Below, in pieces: positions 41,901 through 50,076 of a stretch of 64,000 nt of DNA; position 1 is the first letter of the stretch, and each line of letters begins with the position of its first letter. Source of the stretch: Streptomyces rishiriensis. Lineage in GTDB: Bacteria > Actinomycetota > Actinomycetes > Streptomycetales > Streptomycetaceae. The position numbers were made by a program, and so were the translations under genes. The stretch spans positions 620,001 to 684,000 of the forward strand of contig NZ_JAUSWV010000002.1 in the NCBI RefSeq assembly GCF_030815485.1, read 5' to 3'. The notes under the pieces were generated by a model. The model worked only from the letters and a program-made list of their open reading frames with translations. It searched no databases and was not told where the DNA came from.

Positions 41901-42611
41901 ATGGCACGAAGGCGGGAGCGGGAGCGGGGGCGGACCGGCGAGTCGGCGCGGGACCGGCGCCGACGAGCCGTGCGCGAGCTGCGTGCGTCGGGCCGCTACG
42001 GACCGAGGCTGCGCGAGGTGCTGCCCGCTCTCGCCGCGTCGGTCGTCGTCGTGGGCGCCGCGCTCGGGGGGCTCGCGCTGGCCTACCGCGCCTTCGGCGG
42101 TCCGGCCTGCGCGCTGTCGCTCGCCCCGCTCCTGGCGATCGCCGCCGTCCTTCGCCGCCGGTCCCGGCGGCCCGCCCGGCGGCGGGGCGGGTACTACACC
42201 GCCCAGGAACTGGCGGAGCTGGACATGCCCGAGCTGGTGCTCGCCGTGGCCAGGATCCTCCGTCGGGACGGCTGGCGGGTGCTGCCGCCTCCTCGCCACG
42301 ACACCCACCATCTCGCCGCTCGCGACGGCCACGGGCGGCTGCTCGACGTGGCGTTCCGGCCCGTGGCCGAGCCGCTGCCCGACGAGGAGTCGGCCTGTTC
42401 CTGCCGGGCGCGGCTTCTGTCGCGGGGTCGGGCCGGGCCCCCGCTGCGGCTCGTCGTGCACCGGGGCACCTTCACCCACCGGGACGAGGCGTGGGCCGCG
42501 CGCGAGCCCCACACGTTCCTGATCGACGGCCCCCGCCTTCGGCTGTGGGCACGCGGAACGCCCTTGGCCCAGCTCGCGGGCGGGATCGTCCCCTCCCCGC
42601 GGCGGGCGTGA
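41901..42611 (+). CDS. Membrane-anchored protein with Mrr-like restriction-endonuclease-fold domain (tentative)
   Basis: A 236-residue protein. A basic N-terminus (MARRRERERGRTGES) leads to a hydrophobic hairpin of two helices (about 57-75 and 84-98), followed by a basic loop. The C-terminal soluble part starts YYTAQELAELDMPELVLAVARILRRDGW, the helix that opens membrane-linked Mrr-type domains in actinobacteria. A normal Mrr domain has D...E/Q-x-K; here LLDVAFRPV is the closest match and lacks the Lys, so catalysis is doubtful. The ATG at 41901 follows a G-rich ribosome site. Confidence 0.55.
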   Translation: MARRRERERGRTGESARDRRRRAVRELRASGRYGPRLREVLPALAASVVVVGAALGGLALAYRAFGGPACALSLAPLLAIAAVLRRRSRRPARRRGGYYTAQELAELDMPELVLAVARILRRDGWRVLPPPRHDTHHLAARDGHGRLLDVAFRPVAEPLPDEESACSCRARLLSRGRAGPPLRLVVHRGTFTHRDEAWAAREPHTFLIDGPRLRLWARGTPLAQLAGGIVPSPRRA

Positions 42612-42958
42612 TCCCTCTTCGTCGCCGGGCCGCGCCGGGCGGTCACTCTTCTCGTACGCGCCGCTCCGCCCGGTTCGTACGCCGCCGATGCGTGCGGCCC
42701 CGCTCCTGTCGTCGCTCCTTCACCGCCACGCCGTAACGGACAACGCGAGCCGGCCGGGCCGACGCGGGGACCCGGAAGCAGTCCGGCGGGACGCGACCAG
42801 GGGCCTCGCCGCTCACGCCCCTTCGGTTGCGCCCCAACTCGGCCAATCGTGCCGCCAGTTATGACTGAAAACACCAGTAACTCCGGCACAACCATCCGAA
42901 GGCCCCGCCCGTCACATAAGGCAGGAGCAACCAACTCCTAAGTACACAAGGGGGAAAT
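42612..42958. other. 347-base spacer, promoter region of the SapA-like gene
   Basis: No gene is seen. The last 100 bases are unusually AT-rich for this window and include GTTA-N16-TAAC-like arms around 42858-42885, so the promoter of the following secreted protein gene probably lies there. Confidence 0.4.
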
Positions 42959-43408
42959 ATGCGCTTCACTCACTCCATGCTGGGCGCCGCCGCACTGGCC
43001 GCTCTGGCGGTGGGGGCCACCACCGCCCTGGCGGCACCCGCCTCCGCAGCGCCCAACACCACCCCGCAGAAGGTCTGCGGGAGCGGCTACAAGACCGTGA
43101 ACTCCGCTGCCGTCGGCTCGCTGGGCACCGTCTACCTCGCCTACAACTCCACCAACGGCAACAACTGCGTCGTCACCATCCGCAACAACCCCGGCGCCAC
43201 CGTGGACATGTCCGCCTGGATCTACGTCCCCGACACCAACGAGGGCGACGACGACTACGGGCGCTACACCTCGTACGCAGGACCCTCCTACGTCATCGGC
43301 AAGGGGCACTGCGTCGACTGGGGCGGCGGCATCGCCAACACCTACGTACAGGTGATCGGCTCCAACTGCGCCTCCCTCAAGGAACAGCGGACCACCTACA
43401 CCCGCTGA
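42959..43408 (+). CDS. Secreted protein similar to spore-associated protein A
   Basis: A 149-residue exported protein. The signal peptide (MRFTHSMLGAAALAALAVGA) cleaves near ASA-APN at about residue 31. The mature domain has KVCGSGYKTVNSAAVGS, GTVYLAYNSTNGNNCVVTIR, MSAWIYVPDT, YTSYAGPSYVIGKGHCVDWG and a final GSNCASL. Four Cys suggest two disulfides. The pattern is that of small streptomycete secreted proteins called spore-associated protein A; the exact role is not established. GGGGGA precedes the ATG at 42959. A stem-loop follows. Confidence 0.75.
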   Translation: MRFTHSMLGAAALAALAVGATTALAAPASAAPNTTPQKVCGSGYKTVNSAAVGSLGTVYLAYNSTNGNNCVVTIRNNPGATVDMSAWIYVPDTNEGDDDYGRYTSYAGPSYVIGKGHCVDWGGGIANTYVQVIGSNCASLKEQRTTYTR

Positions 43409-43471
43409 CCCGCCCACCGCACCAGGTGAGACGCGGGACGCACACACGGCCGTAACGCTCCGACCACGCCT

Positions 43472-43496
43472 TGGCGGAACCCGTCCGGTTCCGCCA
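43472..43496. terminator. Stem-loop after the SapA-like gene
   Basis: TGGCGGAACC pairs with GGTTCCGCCA around a five-base loop, 63 bases after the stop and before the end of the convergent oxygenase gene. Confidence 0.65.
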
Positions 43497-43659
43497 GGGC
43501 AGGATGCGCGGCATCACCACGTCGAGCGGTTCGGCCGGGTGCGACTCCGGGCCGGGGTACCTGAGCCGGCGTCGTGGTTCCGACGGATCAGGACCGCGTG
43601 CGCCGAGTCCCGTGTCAGGGCCGCTGAGCACGTGTCGCGGACGCTCGAGCGTTGGTCGC

Positions 43660-44820
43660 TCAGTAAGCCGTCGCGGCCGGCGGGATCCAGCGGTGGGTGC
43701 GGGTCACCGTGCCGGAGACGCCGTAGTCCTTCTTGAGCTGTTCGGGGATGGCGTAGTGCATGACACGGCCGCGGGTGAGCGAGGACAGCTCGAGGACGGT
43801 GGTCAGGTGGCCTAGACGGTCCAGGACCCAGGCGCCGAGCGGGGAACGGTCTTCGACGGTTTCGAGGATGCCGAGAAGACGGGGCACCGCCTTGACGACG
43901 GCGTCCCATCGCGTCTGCGGCACGTGGAGCCAGTCGGCGCAGGTGTCGCCGATGAGATGGCGGACGAGGGCGGAGACGATCGGGTCGAAGAAGGTGCCGG
44001 GCACGACCTCCTCGTAGAGATCGATGAGCTGCCGGGTCAGGTGCGCTCCCTCCGGGGAAGGCCCCATGTGCCGGATCATGTACAGGTCGAGGAAGGCGCG
44101 GGCCTCCTCCAGGGTCCGGGGGACGTCGTCCTGCCCGACGCCGAGCATGGCGCCGACCACGCGCCAGGCGTAGTAGTAGGCTTCGGCGCCCTCCTGCGAC
44201 ATGTGGATGCCGAGGCGGTGCAGGCTGTCCAGGACGAGCAGGGAGAAGAACATCTGCCCGCCGATCATGTCCTCCTGGCAGATCGGCGTCCCCAGCGCGG
44301 CGGTGTCCCAGCGGTTCTCGCGCTGGAGGTGGTGGCGGATGGAAGCGTGCAGCAGACGCACCTTCTGGGCGGCGGGAATGAAGCGGCTGCCGCTCTCGAA
44401 GGCGTCCGGCTGCATCAGGTAGACGGTGAACTGGCCCGTCTCCGCCATCCGTTTGGAGGGGTATTGCAGTCCGTGGGTCGCCGACAGCAGCTTCGCCACG
44501 TGCGGGACGACGTAGCAGGCGGGCATGGAGGCGAAGGACAGCGCCGTGGAGATGTGCACGTTGTTGTCGATGAAGAACAGCCGGGCTTTCTCCATCTCCG
44601 CCCAGTCGACCCAGGCCGGCGGCACACGAGTGGCTTCCAGGTAGTCCCGGGCGACGTCGGGGAGCCCGTCCGGGAGGGGGGCCCCGGCGGTGGAGACGTA
44701 CCGCATCAGGCTGTTGAACGCACCCACCTGACCGCGTTCGAAGAGCGCGGCGACGGTGGCGTCGGCGAGTTCGTCGCCGGCGTGCCGTAGGGCGTCCATG
44801 GATGCCTCGGTGCAGGTCAT
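43660..44820 (-). CDS. Oxygenase MpaB/DUF2236 (Lcp-like) family protein
   Basis: A 386-residue all-helical protein without a signal peptide. Segments such as VPPAWVDWAEMEKARLFF, GLQYPSKRMAETGQF, KVRLLHASIRHHLQ and TPICQEDMIGGQMFF (about 180-194) fit the DUF2236 family, which includes the haem enzyme Lcp (rubber oxygenase) and fungal MpaB that cleaves a farnesyl side chain. His and Arg in VRLLHASIRHH are candidates for haem contact. GAGGAG precedes the ATG at 44820. It follows the polyprenyl synthetase gene on the same strand (91-base gap). Inference: it oxidises or cleaves an isoprenoid made by that enzyme. Confidence 0.8.
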   Translation of the reverse strand: MTCTEASMDALRHAGDELADATVAALFERGQVGAFNSLMRYVSTAGAPLPDGLPDVARDYLEATRVPPAWVDWAEMEKARLFFIDNNVHISTALSFASMPACYVVPHVAKLLSATHGLQYPSKRMAETGQFTVYLMQPDAFESGSRFIPAAQKVRLLHASIRHHLQRENRWDTAALGTPICQEDMIGGQMFFSLLVLDSLHRLGIHMSQEGAEAYYYAWRVVGAMLGVGQDDVPRTLEEARAFLDLYMIRHMGPSPEGAHLTRQLIDLYEEVVPGTFFDPIVSALVRHLIGDTCADWLHVPQTRWDAVVKAVPRLLGILETVEDRSPLGAWVLDRLGHLTTVLELSSLTRGRVMHYAIPEQLKKDYGVSGTVTRTHRWIPPAATAY

Positions 44821-44911
44821 GGCGGGCTCCTCGTTTCTTCGGGCTTTCGGCGGCCGGCGGAGGGTGCGGCCGGGCAGGCGTGGGCTGTGTGCCGAGCGGG
44901 ATCGAAGGCGT

Positions 44912-45966
44912 TCAGGACAGGCGGTCCGCCGTGCCCTGTGCCAGCGCGGTCAACGCGCTCGCGGCGCGCGGGGGGACGTCCAGTTCGTGGAGAGCGGCGA
45001 GGGCTTCCCGGACGCGTGCGCTGATCATGTCCTCGATGCGGTCGGTCGCCCTCAGCCGGCGCATCACCTCGCGCACCGCGTCCAGGGCGTCCGCTTCCGC
45101 GCGGCTCCGGCCCAGCAGGGCGCGCAGCCGGTCACGGTCGTCGTCGTCGGCCAGGCGCCAGGTCTCCGCCAGCAGGGCTGTGGGCCGGTGGCCGCACACG
45201 TCGTCGGCGTTGGCCTTGCCGGTGCGTTCCGGGTCCCCGAACAGGCCGAGCAGGTCGTCCCGCAGCTGGAACGCCTCGCCCAGCGGCAGCCCGTACGCGC
45301 AGTACCCGTCACGCAGCCGTGCGCCTGCCCCGGCCAGGGCGCCGCCGATCAGCAGGGGTTGCTCGACGGTGTACTTGGCCGTCTTGTAACGGATCACCTT
45401 CAGCGACGCGGCCATGTCCGGCCCGGCTCCCGTGGCCAGGATCTCCAGGCACTCGCCCGCGATCAGCTCGCGCGCCATGACCGACCACAGGGGGCGGGCC
45501 CGGGCGAGGTAGGCGGTGGGCAGACCGCTGGTGGCGAACAGCTGCCCGGCCAGCGTCATGAGCAGATCGCCGACCAGCATCGCCAGCGACCTCGCGGCGG
45601 CGTCCGGGCGCGGACGGCCCCGCACGGCACCCCGCAGGGCGATGTGCGCGGTGGGGCGTCCGTGCCGCAGCGGACTGTCGTCGATGAGATCGTCGTGCAC
45701 GACCGCGGCGGCATGCACCAGCTCCATGGACGCCGCGGCCCGCACCAGAGCGTCGCTGTCGGGTTGTCCCGCCGCGCGCCAGCCCCAGTAACAGAACGCC
45801 GCTCGCAGCCGTTTGCGTCCGCGACCGCCGCCTCCAACTGCTCGGACACCGTGGTCAGGAGCGGATCGATCGCGGCGAACCGATCGGCCTCCTCGGCCAC
45901 GAAGCGGTGCAGCACCTCGTCGATACGGGTCTTGAACGCGGCCGGCTCCCACCCGTCACACGTCAT
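44912..45966 (-). CDS. Polyprenyl (trans-isoprenyl) diphosphate synthase, apparent one-base frameshift near 45820
   Basis: The gene starts at the ATG at 45966 (MTCDGWEPAAFKTRIDEVLH), but this frame fails after EQLEAAVA. The other frame continues with GRKRLRAAFCYWGWRAAG, the first conserved block, so one G appears missing at 45818-45822. The rest is intact: the first Asp-rich motif VHDDLIDDSPLRHGRPT, KTAKYTVEQPLLIGGAL and the second Asp-rich motif FQLRDDLLGLFGD. Repaired length is 351 residues, normal for the family. It should condense isopentenyl diphosphate onto an allylic primer; chain length cannot be read. The ATG overlaps the end of the 92-residue gene, implying coupling. Confidence 0.82.
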
Positions 45967-46234
45967 CGGCGCCCTTCCGGGCCCGGGCACGCCGGGCCAG
46001 GATCTCCAGGTGGGCCGGTGGCGCGGTGGCGTACCGGTCCAGCACCAGGCGTCCACGCGCCACCAGCTCGTTCTCAGCCTCCGTCGCCAGCTCCGCGGCA
46101 TCCGAGCGGCGTAGCAGCCCCCGCAGCGTCCCCACGGCCGAACCCAGCGTGCTCAGCGCCAGATCGGCCAGCCCGGCCACCAGGAGCACCGCCTGCTCGT
46201 CCAGGCCGTCACGCCGTCCTGCTTCTCGCGTCAC
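45956..46234 (-). CDS. 92-residue helical protein, first gene of the polyprenyl synthetase operon
   Basis: It starts at a GTG at 46234 with GGGAAGAAC just upstream. The protein is helical with an amphipathic stretch (LLVAGLADLALSTLGSAVGT, about 17-36) and charged ends, no Cys and no clear membrane helix. The stop overlaps the start of the synthetase gene by 11 bases, so the two are co-translated. It may be a small partner or membrane-association factor of the prenyl enzymes. No family is recognised. Confidence 0.65.
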   Translation of the reverse strand: MTREAGRRDGLDEQAVLLVAGLADLALSTLGSAVGTLRGLLRRSDAAELATEAENELVARGRLVLDRYATAPPAHLEILARRARARKGADDV

Positions 46235-46440
46235 GTTCTTCCCACCCAGGACTTCCGGGCGCGCCGATCACGCGCCGTTCTTCCGAGCATCGGTCAGGCC
46301 GTCCGCGAGAGCAGAGGAACTCACGATCGAGTGATCACATCGGACGACAGTACGGGCCACCACCACCGCTACCACCGCCCGCAGCCGCCGGACGCCGTCC
46401 TCGACGGGGTCTTCCGCACGGGCCGCTTGGGTCTGGGCCC

Positions 46441-46620
46441 GTACAGACGTTGCCGTGAAGCGTTCACTTTTCATCCATTGCAACGAACAGAGGACCGTTG
46501 TTGCGTTAACCACTCGCGCCATTGCAACGATTTCACCGCAACCAACTGGGATAACGCAACTTTTAATTAAAAAACTCGTTGCCCGGTCGGTGAAGGCAAC
46601 GTAGCGTTTCCACAACAGGA
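46441..46620. promoter_or_regulatory. AT-rich divergent promoter region with recurrent GCAAC/GTTGC boxes
   Basis: CCATTGCAACGA occurs at 46475-46486 and 46519-46530, 44 bases apart. Further GTTGC or GCAAC copies lie at about 46448, 46500, 46540, 46556, 46579 and 46597. TTTTAATTAAAA at 46561-46572 is a perfect AT palindrome, rare in this genome. The cluster lies between the divergent prenyl operon and the GtrA-like gene. It looks like a multi-site operator/promoter region; no regulator is identified. Confidence 0.5.
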
Positions 46621-46695
46621 AACGACGAGCCGAGGCCTCACAGGCCGGGTCGAGAGGTGCGCGTTTCGCGACGGGGCGATCTCAGGGGGCGGATC

Positions 46696-47226
46696 ATGGG
46701 GAAAACGCGGAGTCTGCGGCAGGCGACACCCGGCGCCTGCGCTGCTTTCGCCCGCTTCGCACTCTGTGGCGGCGGAGTAGGGCTCGCCTCCAGTTTCGCC
46801 GTGGCGGCCCTCGCCTCCACGATCCCCTGGGTCCTGGCCAACGCCCTGATCACGGTGGCCTCCACGCTCCTCGCCACCGAGCTGCACGCCCGCTTCACCT
46901 TCGGCACGGGCGGGAGCGCGACCTGGCGCCAGCATGCGCAGTCGGCCGGGTCCGCGGCGGCCGCGTATGCGGTGACCTGCGTCGCGATGCTCGTCCTGCA
47001 GCAGTTGGTGGCGGCGCCCGGCGCGGTGCTCGAGCAGGTCGTCTACCTGTCCGCCTCCGCACTCGCCGGTGCGGCGCGGTTCGCGGTGCTGCGCCTCGTC
47101 GTCTTCGCACGCAACCGCTCGCGGACCACGGTCATCGGCCGGACCGCCCGTCCCGTGCCCGTGCCCGCGCCCGTGGTCCACGCCGCGGCGCCCATCGGCC
47201 CGAACGTGCTCTGCCGCACCGCCTGA
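46696..47226 (+). CDS. GtrA-like small membrane protein
   Basis: A 176-residue protein with four membrane helices: FARFALCGGGVGLASSFAVAAL, LANALITVASTLLATELHARFTFG, AAAYAVTCVAMLVLQQL and VYLSASALAGAARFAVLRLVVF. The fold and the ELHARFTFG and RFAVLRLVVFAR segments are typical of GtrA-type proteins, which are thought to flip lipid-linked sugars or to assist glycosyltransferases. A Pro/Val-rich C-terminal tail of 40 residues is an addition. GGGGGCGG precedes the ATG at 46696. Shares its promoter region with the prenyl operon, which could supply a lipid carrier (inference). Confidence 0.75.
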   Translation: MGKTRSLRQATPGACAAFARFALCGGGVGLASSFAVAALASTIPWVLANALITVASTLLATELHARFTFGTGGSATWRQHAQSAGSAAAAYAVTCVAMLVLQQLVAAPGAVLEQVVYLSASALAGAARFAVLRLVVFARNRSRTTVIGRTARPVPVPAPVVHAAAPIGPNVLCRTA

Positions 47227-47285
47227 GGGTTCCGCCGGGGGCATGGCGGGTGCCGACCGGCCGCGCTGACAGCACCTGCGGGAAG

Positions 47286-47326
47286 GACACCGCCGCCCGG
47301 GAGTGGGAGACCCGGGCGGCGGTGTC
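47286..47326. terminator. 16-bp perfect stem-loop between convergent genes
   Basis: GACACCGCCGCCCGGG pairs exactly with CCCGGGCGGCGGTGTC around a nine-base loop, between the GtrA-like and metalloprotease genes. A strong bidirectional terminator. Confidence 0.8.
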
Positions 47327-47388
47327 GAGCGGTCCGCGGTCAGGAAGTGACCCGTTCAGCGAGCCGACCGGTCAGCGAGCGAACCCCG

Positions 47389-49671
47389 TCAGGGGGTGAG
47401 CCGCCAGCTCTGGATGTAGCCCACGTCGATCGACGCCCGGTCCTGGACGCGCAGCTTCCAGGTGCCGGTGAGGGGCTGGGCCGACGCGTCGACGGTGAAG
47501 GTCTGGTCGACGTTGTCGGCGGAGCCGCCGGTGCGGTTGAGGAGCGAGTAGACGGTGCCGTCGGGACCGACGAGGTCGACCGTCAGGTCACCGCGGTAGG
47601 TGTGGACGATGTCGACGTGGACGGAGGTGGTGGCGGACGCGTTGCCGTCGCGGCCCGCGATGCTGATCGGGGACTCCACCGCGACGCCGTTGTCGGGGAT
47701 GTCGACGCGGGTGGCGGTGGCGTAGATGTACGCGATCCGCCAGGTGAACGTGTCCGTGACGGACGCTCCCGTGCCGTCGGTGACCTCGACGGCGACTTCG
47801 CTGGTGCCGGGGGTGGTCGGCGTCCCGGAGATCAGGCCGCTCTCGCTGAGGGTCAGACCGTCGGGCAGGCCGGTGGCCTGGTACGTCAGGCCCGCACCGG
47901 AGTTGGTGGTGTAGGCGTCCACCTGAAGACTGACGGCCTGGCCGACGCCGCTGGTCTGGTCGGCGATCGGGGCGACGTTGACGCCGAGGGCTATCCGGCT
48001 GCCGACGTTGATGCCGGCCCAGGCGTCGGCGACGGCGAGGTAGGTGGGGCTGTACGCGCCGAACAGGTCGGCCGACGCCTGGAGGGTGGCGGTGCGGGCG
48101 CCCGCGTAGTTCGTCGACGAGGTCATGTACGTCGTCAGCGCGCGGTACCAGATCGCGGCGGCGTTCTCGATGCCGATGCCGGTGACGGCCCGACCGTCGG
48201 AGGTCGGGCTGTCGTAGGCGACGCCGTTGACGGTCCTGGCGCCGCTGCCCTCGGAGAGCAGGTAGAAGAAGTGGTTCGCCGGGCCCGAGGAGTAGTGGAC
48301 GTCGATGCTGCCCAGGCCGGAGCTCCAGCTGTCGCGGGAGGAGCCGTCCCTGGAGGGCTTGTCCATGTACCGCAGCGGGGTGCCGTTGCCGTTGATGTCG
48401 ATCTTCTCGCCGACGAGGTAGTCGCCGGGGTCGGCGGCGAGGTTCGAGTGGAACTCGACAGCGGCGGCGAAGATGTCGGAGGTCGCCTCGTTCAGACCGC
48501 CGGACTCCCCCGAGTAGGTGAGGTTGGCGGTGGCGGCGGTGACACCGTGGCTCATCTCGTGGGCGGCCACGTCGAGGGAGGTCAGGGGGTGCGTGTTGCC
48601 CGAGCCGTCGCCGTAGGTCATGCAGAAGCAGCTGTCCTGCCAGAAGGCGTTGACGTAACTGTTGCCGTAGTGGGCCCGGCTGTAGGCGGCGGCGCCGTCG
48701 TCGCGTATGCCGTTGCGGCCGTGGACGTCCTTGTAGTAGTCCCAGGTCGCGGCGGCGCCGTAGGCCACGTCGACACCGGCGGTCTGGCGGTCGGAGGGCA
48801 GGCCGCTGCCCCAGACATCGTTGTCGTCCGTGAAGAGCGTGCCGGTTCCGGAGGTGCCCTGGTTCAGGTCGTAGGTCTTGTGCCCGGCGCGGTCGCCGTC
48901 GGTGAGCTGGTACGTCGATCCCGACGGCGTGCTGCCGACGGGGACCGTGCCGACGTACTGACCGGTGCCGGTTCCGGTGTGCACCTTCTCGGCGGCGAGG
49001 ATCTGCTTGCCCGTGGTCGCGTCGGTGACCACCTGGAGTTCGCTGGGAGTGCCGTCCTGCTGGACGCCTTCGACGACCGTCTCCCAGGCCAGGACGGGCT
49101 TGCCGGCGCCGGACCAGACGACGAGACGGGGCGCGCTCCCGGTCTCGGTGCCGGTGGTGTCCGCGCTCTTCGCGGCCGCGAGGGCCTTGCCGGTGGCGTC
49201 GGCCGCGGAGAGCTTCGGGTCGAGGGACGGCAGCTTCAGCGCCGCGCCGCTCGCCTTGGACACGGTGGTCCGGCCCTTCCCGAGGTGGACGACCAGGTCG
49301 CCGCCGAGGACGGGCAGTCCGGCGTAGGTGCGCTCGTAGCGTGTGTGCGTGGTGCCGTCGGCGTCCTGGACGACGTCCCTGACGACGAGCTTCTCCTGCG
49401 CGCCGAGAGCCAGTCGCCGGGCCGTGGCCCCGGCGGCGGACTGCGCGCTCTTGATCAGCGAGGCGCGACGGGCGGGAGACAGGGGTGTCGCCGCCGCACC
49501 GGCGCGAGGCGTGGCGGTGATCCTGGCGGTGCCGGGGCCGGGGCCGGGGCCGGCGGGCGCCGCGCCTGCGGTACCGGCCGGGGCTCCCAGGACGAGCAGG
49601 GTCCCGATGGTCGTCAGCGCGAGGGCGGTGGCGCGTCTGCGCCGGGGGGTGGGGTGGTGTCGCCGGGGCAA
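47389..49671 (-). CDS. Secreted M4-family (thermolysin-like) metalloprotease with Ig-like and P domains
   Basis: A 760-residue exported enzyme that starts at a rare TTG at 49671, set by the AAGGAG site five bases upstream. The signal peptide has a very basic N-region (PRRHHPTPRRRR) and a hydrophobic core (TALALTTIGTLLVLGAPAGT). A propeptide of about 180 residues follows (FTP/PepSY type, RYERTYAGLPVLGGDLVVH). The catalytic domain has the zinc site HEMSHG and GGLNEATSDIFA (third ligand Glu). After it come an Ig-like domain (LPDGLTLSESGLISGTPTTPG region) and a proprotein-convertase P domain ending in GYIQSWRLTP. It degrades extracellular proteins and matures by propeptide cleavage. Confidence 0.93.
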   Translation of the reverse strand: MPRRHHPTPRRRRATALALTTIGTLLVLGAPAGTAGAAPAGPGPGPGTARITATPRAGAAATPLSPARRASLIKSAQSAAGATARRLALGAQEKLVVRDVVQDADGTTHTRYERTYAGLPVLGGDLVVHLGKGRTTVSKASGAALKLPSLDPKLSAADATGKALAAAKSADTTGTETGSAPRLVVWSGAGKPVLAWETVVEGVQQDGTPSELQVVTDATTGKQILAAEKVHTGTGTGQYVGTVPVGSTPSGSTYQLTDGDRAGHKTYDLNQGTSGTGTLFTDDNDVWGSGLPSDRQTAGVDVAYGAAATWDYYKDVHGRNGIRDDGAAAYSRAHYGNSYVNAFWQDSCFCMTYGDGSGNTHPLTSLDVAAHEMSHGVTAATANLTYSGESGGLNEATSDIFAAAVEFHSNLAADPGDYLVGEKIDINGNGTPLRYMDKPSRDGSSRDSWSSGLGSIDVHYSSGPANHFFYLLSEGSGARTVNGVAYDSPTSDGRAVTGIGIENAAAIWYRALTTYMTSSTNYAGARTATLQASADLFGAYSPTYLAVADAWAGINVGSRIALGVNVAPIADQTSGVGQAVSLQVDAYTTNSGAGLTYQATGLPDGLTLSESGLISGTPTTPGTSEVAVEVTDGTGASVTDTFTWRIAYIYATATRVDIPDNGVAVESPISIAGRDGNASATTSVHVDIVHTYRGDLTVDLVGPDGTVYSLLNRTGGSADNVDQTFTVDASAQPLTGTWKLRVQDRASIDVGYIQSWRLTP

Positions 49672-49777
49672 CGGGTTCTCCTTCGGTGCGACGGTCGGCC
49701 CGTGGTGGGGACCGGGGTGAGGCGGACCGACGGGATGAGGCCGGTCCGGAGCGCTGCACGGCAGGCGGGTGCAAGGA

Positions 49778-49802
49778 GGTGGGGGGGGGTGGGGGGTGGG
49801 GG
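49778..49802 (+). other. G-tract likely to form a G-quadruplex
   Basis: Five G runs (2, 9, 6 and 5 Gs joined by single T residues, after GGAGGT) occur upstream of the metalloprotease gene, with the G-rich strand being the template for its transcription. This fits the usual quadruplex pattern with one-base loops. The remaining spacer 49672-50076 has no gene. Confidence 0.55.
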
Positions 49803-49806
49803 ATGC

Positions 49807-49821
49807 CCCGCATGATGCGGG
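49807..49821. promoter_or_regulatory. 15-bp palindrome CCCGCAT-G-ATGCGGG in a divergent spacer
   Basis: A perfect 7+7 inverted repeat with a central base lies next to the G-tract in the promoter region of the metalloprotease gene. A plausible operator; the binding protein is unknown. Confidence 0.4.
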
Positions 49822-50076
49822 TGTGAAGGAATGGTGAACTTCGGCAGCAGCGTGGCACTGGGTGCACAGGTTTGTCATGGGAATGCCAAAACAACGGCTG
49901 GAAATGACCATGTCCGTCTGGGGATCCGCGCTGCTCGACGCACGTTTTCAGCCGCAGGAGCGGTCCGCTTTCCCGAAAGGGTGAACACGAGGGCCCTCAC
50001 GGCGTGTCGCGGCACGCCGGGCACCACCCTGCGAGTTCAGGGGGCGACGGGACATCGGCGGCAGCAGACAGGGGGC

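Noticed and set aside
47347..49815. 822-codon plus-strand open frame opposite the M4 protease
   Set aside because: Antisense artefact; the minus-strand frame carries HEMSHG and the propeptide.
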